A DNA stretch of 8,034 nucleotides from Hyphomicrobiales bacterium (GTDB lineage: Bacteria > Pseudomonadota > Alphaproteobacteria > Rhizobiales > Devosiaceae): the NCBI GenBank assembly GCA_015487515.1, contig WFPQ01000116.1, positions 1 through 8,034 of the forward strand, in the 5' to 3' direction. This document shows, piece after piece, positions 1 to 5,373 of this stretch. Position 1 is the stretch's first letter, and each line of letters opens with the position of its first letter. The notes beneath the pieces were generated by a model that was not told where the DNA came from, ran no database searches, and saw nothing but the letters and a program-made list of their open reading frames with translations. The translations under genes were made by a program, and so were the position numbers.

Positions 1-842
1 ACCATCTGCCTGTCTATCTGGTCCAGTTTTTCCCGTGCCGCATCAAGGGCTCTGGTTATCGGGCCACCGCCTGCCTTTTCGATGGCCCGGGCCTCCAGCA
101 TGTCGAGTTCTTTTTCAATGGCAAGGGCTGCCTCTTCCTGCCTTTGCGCGTGTTCCTTCAGGCGCAGCGGGATTTCGTTGAGCATTGCAAAATTGGGCCT
201 TGCTTCCTGGTAGCGGATGAATTTTGCCACCATTCCATCCAGCCATCTTGTCAGGTTATTTGCCCGGTAGCTTTTGGTGCCATATCCCGATTCCCACAAA
301 TACATGAACAGGGGGTCCTGGCGGTATGACTGCCCTTTTTGCTGCTGGTCCAGTTCTGCCTGTTCGGTTTTTTTCGCGGCCTCTTCGGCGATCACCCTGA
401 GTTCGTTGCCCTTTTTTTGTTTTTCCATGTATTCCGGATCTTCTTCGACTATCCGGGATATTTCATCGGACAAGATCTTTAGTTTTTCCTGATTCTCTTG
501 CATTTCCTCGAGCACATCCTGGCGGTTCCTGCTCATGTCGGAGATTTTCCTGTCTATTTCCTCCAGCTTTTTTTCTGCTTCCGAAATCTGGCTGGCATGT
601 TTTTTCAGGACCTCGCGGGCGGCCTTTTCTGCCGAAAACAGCTTGCCTTCTATCTGCTCCTTTTCATCCATGCCAAGGCGTACCGAGGCCAGTTTTCTGA
701 AAAGCTCAGCTTCCCCTTCCCGGATTTTGGCCAGTCTTTCGGCGCTGCGGGACAGGCGACGGGCAATCTGACTTTCTTCCCTGCGAATGTCCCTGATGGC
801 TGAATCAAGGGCCCGTAATGCCTTTGGTCCGCTTATTGCCAT
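1..842 (-). CDS. Coiled-coil protein of unknown function (N-terminal 280 residues; runs off left edge)
   Basis: The reading frame is open from an ATG at 842-840 to the window edge, so the C-terminus is missing. The start follows the upstream gene's TGA by one base (TGAAATG) and has a Shine-Dalgarno-like AAGGTGG just before it, inside the end of the upstream gene. This implies translational coupling. Residues about 10-165 are highly charged, rich in Glu, Lys, Arg and Gln and free of membrane segments, as expected for a long coiled coil. A more globular patch at about 175-225 carries DPLFMYLWESGYGT and then ARPNFAMLNEIP, followed by another helical, charged stretch. From memory this globular patch resembles a conserved alphaproteobacterial family without known function, usually next to a DUF6384-like gene. 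No enzymatic motif is visible. The gene is probably real because of its length, coupling and codon pattern; its role is unknown. It may work with the membrane protein encoded just upstream. Confidence 0.85.
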   Translation of the reverse strand, partial: MAISGPKALRALDSAIRDIRREESQIARRLSRSAERLAKIREGEAELFRKLASVRLGMDEKEQIEGKLFSAEKAAREVLKKHASQISEAEKKLEEIDRKISDMSRNRQDVLEEMQENQEKLKILSDEISRIVEEDPEYMEKQKKGNELRVIAEEAAKKTEQAELDQQQKGQSYRQDPLFMYLWESGYGTKSYRANNLTRWLDGMVAKFIRYQEARPNFAMLNEIPLRLKEHAQRQEEAALAIEKELDMLEARAIEKAGGGPITRALDAAREKLDQIDRQM

Positions 843-843
843 T

Positions 844-1782
844 TCACCACCTTGTTATCGCCCCGCCGGAAACCGGGATCAGGTAATCCACATCCAGAAA
901 GCCGAATTCCTTTTGCCCGATTATGTTGCGCTGTATGATGCCGTCATCCCTCTTGTCGGCTCCGACCGAATTATAGACGAATTCGGGCACGCGAATTCCC
1001 CATAGTGCCACGGTTTCAATCTGCCCTGTTTCCTCGTTGGTGATGGGCAGTTTCAGAATGTTGCCATTTTTATCGACCGCCTCGACCACTATGTAATAGT
1101 TGGTTGCATCCCGGTTGATTTCAGGAAAGGTCCAAAAACCCGATTGCACCCCGTCCCTGTTCACTATTCGCAAGGAATATTCGGCCCGCAACTGATCCCG
1201 GATTTCCCTGAGGCCCGCAAGGGCCTTTTCGGCCTCTGCCCTGTCGCCTTCCCTGGCGGCGTTTTGTCCCCTTTGCAACAGTTCCCGGGCTTCGGTAACG
1301 GCGGCCTGCACCTTGGTTTCCTCGAAAATCGTCTGGTAGATTTCCTGCATTTGCCCTGGCATGATTTCGGCCAGTTCGATGCGTGCGGTTTCGATCTGTC
1401 CCTGTCTGAAGGGCAGGTATACGAAAAAATAGGCGCTGACCGACAAGATTATGGCCAGACCTGTTCCCGTTACCCATTTTCCCCATCTTGCGCGACTTAC
1501 ATATATCTGGGCCAGGGTACGCTTTAATCCGGCCGGGGGCGGATCATAAACGAAGCGCCCCTCTTCAAGGGCTGCCACCCCTTCCAGCAATATCCTGTCA
1601 GGAACTTCTATGCCCTGGTCCCTGTAGACGGCGCGCAACCTTTCCACGAGGTTTTTCTTGCGCTCTCCCCCCTTTATTTCACGCATCACCAGATCCTGCC
1701 GGTAGCGCAGCGTATCCACCACGTCCATCGCCAGCATCACCTCGTTCAAAGGGGCCGCATCGACCTTGTCATCAGCGCTCAT
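844..1782 (-). CDS. Single-pass membrane protein with central coiled coil, DUF6384-like
   Basis: This is a 312-residue protein. The N-terminal ~100 residues are soluble and carry the motif LNEVMLAMDVVDTLRYRQ (about 12-29), which I associate from memory with DUF6384 proteins; this needs a profile search. A single hydrophobic segment at about 102-125 is the only membrane span. Residues about 126-205 are rich in Ala, Glu, Arg and Gln and should form a helical hairpin or coiled coil. The C-terminal ~105 residues are probably beta-rich (FWTFPEINRDATNYYIVVEA) and end in RW. With the basic side at the N-terminus, the likely topology is N-terminus in the cytoplasm and the C-terminal domain in the periplasm. 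The ATG at 1782 is the first start after an in-frame TGA; an AGGA sits about 12 bases upstream, which is far for a ribosome site, so coupling to the small upstream frame may matter. The function is unknown. It could be the membrane anchor of the cluster's coiled-coil proteins. Confidence 0.88.
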   Translation of the reverse strand: MSADDKVDAAPLNEVMLAMDVVDTLRYRQDLVMREIKGGERKKNLVERLRAVYRDQGIEVPDRILLEGVAALEEGRFVYDPPPAGLKRTLAQIYVSRARWGKWVTGTGLAIILSVSAYFFVYLPFRQGQIETARIELAEIMPGQMQEIYQTIFEETKVQAAVTEARELLQRGQNAAREGDRAEAEKALAGLREIRDQLRAEYSLRIVNRDGVQSGFWTFPEINRDATNYYIVVEAVDKNGNILKLPITNEETGQIETVALWGIRVPEFVYNSVGADKRDDGIIQRNIIGQKEFGFLDVDYLIPVSGGAITRW

Positions 1783-1876
1783 GTCCGGCCAGATTCCTTC
1801 GCATCAGATCTTCCCGGCATCCAGGCTGGTCTGCACCGGGCTGGTCTTTATCAGGCACCCCTTCATCAAAAGGCAT
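1772..1876 (-). CDS. Possible 34-residue small protein overlapping the next gene's start
   Basis: In the 144-base gap between the two large genes, an ATG at 1876-1874 opens a 34-codon frame that ends 11 bases inside the following gene. An AAAAGG lies about 5 bases before this ATG, which is a better ribosome site than that of the downstream gene. The product would be acidic and Pro/Gly-rich at first (starts MPFDEGVPDK) and Arg-rich at the end (CREDLMRRNLAGHER). It has no hydrophobic segment. The overlap with the downstream start suggests either a genuine small protein or a leader that feeds ribosomes onto the next gene. The gap would otherwise be empty. I do not recognise the sequence, and a chance frame of this size is quite possible. 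Confidence 0.35.
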   Translation of the reverse strand: MPFDEGVPDKDQPGADQPGCREDLMRRNLAGHER

Positions 1877-1926
1877 ATTGACCTTTTGTTCTCCGGTGAT
1901 GGTGCCGCAATGGTCATGCCGCAATT

Positions 1927-3126
1927 TCAGGCGCCCTCTTGAGTTTTGCTTTGTTCCAGAACAAGCGCGTTGCCATCGGCTGCGAGCCTGGCGAGCCTTT
2001 GCTTGCCATCTTCGACCGCATCGCGGATTTCGGCTGAGTTCTGGGTTGAAAGGGTGCGCATTTCTGAAATTATCGAAGCGGATTTTTCCTGGAAATTGAC
2101 CACGCTATCAACCAGCATTTTTACCGATTCGGCCCTGATCGTCGGGCCATATCCGGCCTTCAGGGCCTCTTCCTGCACTGTGCTGCCGATTTCTGACAGG
2201 GTTTCAAGGGACCTGGACATGCCCTCTTTCATGGCATTAAGGGTCTCGGTGCTTTCGTGCAGGCCGAACAGCCCGGTGAACGAGGCCGACAGTGCCGTCA
2301 GCACGGTTTCATTGGTGGTAAAGAATGATATGGACTGCTGATATACCCTCTCCTTGGCATTGGTGGTCTGCATCAGGCGAGCCATTACCACTTCGGAAGT
2401 GTTGTAGGATATGGTCAGGTTGTCGCTAAGGTCCTTGGCTATCTGGTATCGGCGTTCTTCGTTCTGCAATTCCCGGACTCTTTCGTCCCGGTCCATTTCC
2501 AGCCTTGCCCTGTCGGCTGCTGTTCCATCGCTGAACGCTTCCAGGGCGGCGGTGGCCTTTTTCAGGGCCTCCTTGCGTTCTTCAAGAACCTTTTCTGCCC
2601 TTTCGAGCACTTCCAGGGCCATTACTTCCGATTGCTTGAGGGCGCCGCGAAAGTCCCGGTAGGCCTCTAGAATTGTCCGCTCCCTTTCAACCTGGTCCTT
2701 GGTATCCCTTGATACTTCCAGGTAGGTGTCGCGAATCTTGTTGAAGCGGGTGGCGATGTCCCCCCTGGTGATTTTCATCCATATGTTCGAGGTTCTTTCC
2801 AGCAGGTCGATCTTGCCGTCTTCGAGCTGGTCGACCATTCCCCTGGCATCATCGCGAATGGAATCGAACCCCTTGGTAATATCCTCGTAGCGGGACCCTA
2901 TGTTCATCGCCGCCACCTGTTCGCGCACCACATCGTTGAAGATTGAGGCCTGGTTCAGGGTCCTGCCTATCAGCAGCACCCTTGTTTCATCCAGTTCCGT
3001 TATCTGCTGCAAAAGTCCGGTGATCGGGGCTTCTTCGGTATTTTCGGGCCAAAGTCCCAGTTCCCTTATGGAGTTCATTGCCTTGTCCAGATATTGAAGG
3101 GGTTTGCTTGCCACGTCGTTGGCCAT
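1927..3126 (-). CDS. Helix-rich soluble protein of unknown function, first gene of the cluster
   Basis: This is a 399-residue protein whose ATG at 3126 is preceded by a good ribosome site (AGGAG, 8 bases upstream). The N-terminal part contains a compact conserved-looking block (about 20-80, LDETRVLLIGRTLNQASIFNDVVREQ). Residues about 95-250 are mainly charged helix with Glu/Lys/Arg repeats and no Pro, so a long coiled coil is likely. A moderately hydrophobic stretch follows (about 263-292, SFFTTNETVLTALSASFTGLFG), then amphipathic helices to about 385. There is no signal peptide or clear membrane span, so it should be cytoplasmic, perhaps bound to the membrane. The general build recalls TelA-type helical proteins, but I see no diagnostic motif and would not use that name. 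Relatives may be labelled 'cell surface protein' in databases, which the lack of a signal sequence does not support. It is probably co-transcribed with the next genes. Confidence 0.85.
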   Translation of the reverse strand: MANDVASKPLQYLDKAMNSIRELGLWPENTEEAPITGLLQQITELDETRVLLIGRTLNQASIFNDVVREQVAAMNIGSRYEDITKGFDSIRDDARGMVDQLEDGKIDLLERTSNIWMKITRGDIATRFNKIRDTYLEVSRDTKDQVERERTILEAYRDFRGALKQSEVMALEVLERAEKVLEERKEALKKATAALEAFSDGTAADRARLEMDRDERVRELQNEERRYQIAKDLSDNLTISYNTSEVVMARLMQTTNAKERVYQQSISFFTTNETVLTALSASFTGLFGLHESTETLNAMKEGMSRSLETLSEIGSTVQEEALKAGYGPTIRAESVKMLVDSVVNFQEKSASIISEMRTLSTQNSAEIRDAVEDGKQRLARLAADGNALVLEQSKTQEGA

Positions 3127-3187
3127 TTATGAACTCCTGTATTTGTCGCTCGTCAGGTTTGATTAATGTGCTGGTATCATTGTCGTA

Positions 3188-3217
3188 ATCGTAGCCGAAC
3201 GCCGGTAACAATTGCAA
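3188..3217 (-). promoter_or_regulatory. Weak sigma-70-like promoter candidate for the minus-strand cluster
   Basis: On the minus strand, TTGCAA (3217-3212) and TACGAT (3193-3188) are 18 bases apart; each matches four of six consensus positions. Transcription would begin near 3181 and leave a leader of about 55 bases before the ATG at 3126. The -35 box overlaps a perfect palindrome at 3215-3226. The match is weak and might be chance. Confidence 0.25.
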
Positions 3218-3226
3218 GCGCGCTTG
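3215..3226. promoter_or_regulatory. 12-bp perfect palindrome in the divergent control region
   Basis: CAAGCGCGCTTG reads the same on both strands. It lies 88 bases from the minus-strand start codon and 82 bases from the likely plus-strand start codon, almost exactly midway, and overlaps the candidate -35 box of the minus-strand cluster. It could be an operator for a dimeric repressor acting on both genes. No regulator gene lies in the window, and the binding protein is unknown. Confidence 0.35.
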
Positions 3227-3267
3227 TGTATCACCATCTTGGTCCTGGGCCCGGTTTCGGACTGTGG

Positions 3268-3283
3268 TTCATATTGGTATGAA
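3268..3283. promoter_or_regulatory. Inverted repeat upstream of the CoxG-family gene
   Basis: TTCATA, a 4-base spacer TTGG, then TATGAA form a perfect dyad that ends 25 bases before the chosen start codon of the CoxG-family gene. It could be an operator or a small leader hairpin. It also contains an alternative ATG of that gene (3279), which has no ribosome site. Confidence 0.3.
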
Positions 3284-3308
3284 ATTATCGCATGAAAAGG
3301 GCAGGGCC

Positions 3309-3902
3309 ATGGAATTTGGCGGAACCTATTTGATTCTGGCCACCCGGCACCGGGTCTGGGAGGCCCTTAATGACACGGTTGTTCTAGGGGCGGCCATCCC
3401 GGGCTGCGTTGCCATTGACTGGATATCTCCCTCAAGCCTTGATCTAAGGGTCCGGGTCAATCTGGGGCCCCTCAGGCCGGAATTTGCCGGCGGGCTTGAG
3501 CTCTTGGACGTGCAGGAGGCAAAAAGCTATACCCTTTGCGGCCATGCAAGGGGCCGCTTGCTGGGCCTGGCCCGGGCCCGGGCCGACGTGCGATTGCTTG
3601 AACATGTTGTCAGCGCCCGGGATCTTGAGCGCCCCTACCTGTCATTGACTCCCCGGGATTCTGATCCCGGATCTTCTGACAGTTCCGTCCATCTTTCCCT
3701 TCAGAACGGCACCATCCTTCAATTCAGTGCCCATGGCAATGCTTCTGAAAAAATCATGTCCCTTGGCCGCGGGCTGATCGGCAGGAGTGCCCAAAGGATC
3801 ATTGACGGCTTCATGGCAAGGTTTTCCTCGGCCATGGGCGCGCCGGTGGCTGCCATGCCCCCCCCGGACATGGCAAAAAAACCGGGTGACGGATCCGGGT
3901 AA
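3309..3902 (+). CDS. CoxG-family protein (SRPBCC/START-like fold)
   Basis: This is a 197-residue protein with the CoxG pattern: an MEFGGTY N-terminus, then RVWEALND and IPGC (about 15-33), and a C-terminal helix (SLGRGLIGRSAQRIIDGFMARFSSAMG, about 151-177) that closes the hydrophobic pocket. CoxG relatives are associated with maturation or membrane docking of carbon monoxide dehydrogenase-type molybdenum enzymes, and members are thought to bind lipid-like molecules such as quinones. I chose ATG 3309 because CoxG proteins begin here and AAAGGG lies 7 bases upstream; in-frame ATGs at 3264 and 3279 would add 15 or 10 residues but have no ribosome site. Oddities: an extra segment at about 98-125, Asp/Ser/Pro-rich, splits the usual strand region, and the tail (about 178-197) is a short Pro/Ala/Lys-rich stretch without a membrane anchor. 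No coxMSL genes are visible, so no gene symbol is given. Confidence 0.85.
   Translation: MEFGGTYLILATRHRVWEALNDTVVLGAAIPGCVAIDWISPSSLDLRVRVNLGPLRPEFAGGLELLDVQEAKSYTLCGHARGRLLGLARARADVRLLEHVVSARDLERPYLSLTPRDSDPGSSDSSVHLSLQNGTILQFSAHGNASEKIMSLGRGLIGRSAQRIIDGFMARFSSAMGAPVAAMPPPDMAKKPGDGSG
3616..3679. repeat. Three degenerate CCCGGGATYYTGA copies plus hairpin inside the CoxG-family gene
   Basis: CCCGGGATCTTGA (3616-3628), CCCGGGATTCTGA (3652-3664) and CCCGGATCTTCTGA (3666-3679) are near-copies. Copies two and three face each other in part and create a perfect 7-bp inverted repeat, CCGGGAT and ATCCCGG, at 3653-3670 with a 4-base loop. The cluster coincides with the protein segment (about residues 98-125) that is extra compared with typical CoxG proteins. 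Confidence 0.45.
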
Positions 3903-3999
3903 GGGGCGGGGGTGCCGGGCGGTTCTGAATGCATTTGCGGGCATTGTTTTCAGGTTTTGCCCTTCCTGCGGCAATCACCTTTGATTGAACAAACTTTTG

Positions 4000-4028
4000 T
4001 TGACCCCTGCTCCCCGTTTGGGCATTTA
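4000..4028 (+). promoter_or_regulatory. Candidate promoter for the ABC transporter operon
   Basis: The 155-base spacer 3903-4057 has no gene. It contains TTGACC (4000-4005, five of six to the -35 consensus), a 17-base spacer and CATTTA (4023-4028, a poor -10). A small dyad, AACAAA-CT-TTTGTT (3988-4001), overlaps the -35 box and could be an operator. A short inverted repeat AATGC/GCATT followed by GTTTT (3928-3950) might be a weak terminator for the CoxG-family gene, but its stem has only 5 bp. Confidence 0.35.
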
Positions 4029-4057
4029 GGGGAAAACAGCATCACGGGGATGGTTCC

Positions 4058-5317
4058 ATGGTTTTCCTGAAAAGACTTCACGCATTTTTCATTGCTGCCC
4101 TGCTGGCTGCCGCCCTGGTTTCGTCACAGGCTGCCGGAGCAGGCAATGGCGGCCGGCCAGATCCTGAAAACTGGGAGCAGCTTTTGCTCCAGGCTAAGGG
4201 GCAGGAGGTATTCTGGTACGCCTGGGGCGGTTCCGAGAACATCAATTCCTACATTGCATGGGTCGGGGAGCAGGTCAGGGAGCGTTACGGCATCACCCTT
4301 ACCCAGGTAAAGGTTTCCGAGACCGCCAACGTGGTTGCCCGGGTGCTGGCGGAAAAGTCGGCCGGGCGCAACGAGAACGGGGCGGTGGACCTGGTATGGA
4401 TAAACGGGGAGAATTTTGCCGCCATGAAGCGCCAGGGCCTGTTGCTTGATTATCCCTGGGCCACGTCTCTTCCCAACTATCAATTGACCGATTTCGAGAA
4501 CAAGGCCGTTCTTACCATGGATTTCACCGAGCCTGTTGACGGGCTTGAAAGCCCCTGGGGCACGGCCCAGTTGACCTTTTATTACGATAGCGCCAATCCG
4601 GCCTTTGCCGGGGGTTCTCCCCCATCCTCCCTTGAGGAACTGGCCGCCTGGATCAAGAAAAATCCGGGCCGTTTCACCTATGCCGCTCCTCCGAATTTCA
4701 TCGGTACGACCTTTTTGAAACAGGTTCTTTACGGCCTTGTCGATGACATTTCGGTGCTTCGTCAGCCTGCCGACCGGCAGACCTTTGACAGGGTTACCGC
4801 CCCCTTGTGGGAATGGCTGGACAGGGTTCATCCCGATCTGTGGCGTTCCGGGCGGGTCTTTGCGGCCGATACCACCAATCTCAAGACCCTGCTGTCAGAC
4901 AACGAAATCGACATCGCCATGACCTTCAACCCCGGTGAGGCCTCCTCGGCCATAAATGAGGGCCTGCTGCCCGAAACCACCCGTTCCTTCGTCATGGATT
5001 ACGGTTCCATTGGCAATGCCCATTTTGTTGCCATTCCCTTTAATGCCGGGTCCAAGGCCGGCGCCATGGTCGTTGCCAATTTCCTGTTGTCGCCTCTGGC
5101 CCAGGCCCGCAAGAACGACGAGACCATCTGGGGCGATCCCACCGTTCTTGCCTATGACAAGCTGAACGCCGGACAGCGGGCTTTGTTTGATAGTCTGCAG
5201 AGCGGTGCTGCAACCCTTGGGGCCAGCCAGCTGGGGGCAACCCTTAGTGAGCCGGATGCCTTTTGGAGCGATGCGCTGGATGCCGAGTGGACCAGGCGCT
5301 ATGGTGCGGGCAACTAG
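4058..5317 (+). CDS. ynjB: ABC transporter periplasmic substrate-binding protein, YnjB type
   Basis: This is a 419-residue protein with a classic signal peptide: Lys/Arg near the N-terminus, a hydrophobic core at about 9-22, and likely cleavage near residues 25-28 (QAAGA). The mature protein contains the strongly conserved YnjB blocks FWYAWGGSENINSYIAWVGEQV (about 52-73), DLVWINGENFAAMKRQGLLL (111-130) and PWGTAQLTFYYDS (167-179). It is a type 2 periplasmic binding protein related to the thiamine/iron/sulfate group, and delivers a solute to the permease encoded next. The E. coli homologue is often called a putative thiamine-binding protein, but the ligand is unproven and the sequence here does not decide it. 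Length is slightly above the E. coli protein (about 388 residues). The ATG at 4058 has GGGGA about 7 bases upstream. It is the first gene of the ynjBCD-like operon. Confidence 0.93.
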   Translation: MVFLKRLHAFFIAALLAAALVSSQAAGAGNGGRPDPENWEQLLLQAKGQEVFWYAWGGSENINSYIAWVGEQVRERYGITLTQVKVSETANVVARVLAEKSAGRNENGAVDLVWINGENFAAMKRQGLLLDYPWATSLPNYQLTDFENKAVLTMDFTEPVDGLESPWGTAQLTFYYDSANPAFAGGSPPSSLEELAAWIKKNPGRFTYAAPPNFIGTTFLKQVLYGLVDDISVLRQPADRQTFDRVTAPLWEWLDRVHPDLWRSGRVFAADTTNLKTLLSDNEIDIAMTFNPGEASSAINEGLLPETTRSFVMDYGSIGNAHFVAIPFNAGSKAGAMVVANFLLSPLAQARKNDETIWGDPTVLAYDKLNAGQRALFDSLQSGAATLGASQLGATLSEPDAFWSDALDAEWTRRYGAGN

Positions 5318-5322
5318 GCTCC

Positions 5323-5345
5323 GCTCCGGGTCTGATCTCCGGGGC
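5323..5345 (+). promoter_or_regulatory. RNA hairpin between binding-protein and permease genes
   Basis: In the 56-base gap after the binding-protein stop, GCTCCGG (5323-5329) can pair with CCGGGGC (5339-5345) around a 9-base loop; six Watson-Crick pairs and one G-U pair form. No T-run follows, so it is not an ordinary terminator. In importer operons such hairpins often protect the upstream message from 3' decay, giving excess binding protein over permease. That role is inferred here from position only. Confidence 0.4.
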
Positions 5346-5373
5346 CGGGGCGTTGCCTGAACGGGATTTGATC

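Noticed and set aside
1815..1917. A 37-codon minus-strand frame in the cluster gap (starts MTIAAPSPEN)
   Set aside because: There is no ribosome site before its ATG, and it overlaps the better-supported 34-codon frame.
2987..3217. A 76-codon minus-strand frame across the cluster's leader (starts MQLLPAFGYDYDND)
   Set aside because: It lacks a clear ribosome site and runs deep into the 399-residue gene in another frame. The better explanation is a shadow frame extending into the leader.
3928..3950. Terminator after the CoxG-family gene (AATGC/GCATT then GTTTT)
   Set aside because: The stem has only 5 bp, mostly A/T, and the T-run is short; too weak to call as a feature on its own.
3903..4057. 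TPP riboswitch before the YnjBCD-type importer (GGGGGTGCC followed by TTCTGAATG)
   Set aside because: The GGGGTGCC start resembles the THI-box, but the essential CTGAGA is not present and no ACCTGATC or later conserved part follows. A thiamine link therefore has no riboswitch support here.
4124..4831. Long minus-strand frame (235 codons) inside the binding-protein gene
   Set aside because: The plus-strand frame has a signal peptide and clear family motifs; the opposite frame is a GC-rich shadow with no recognisable content.
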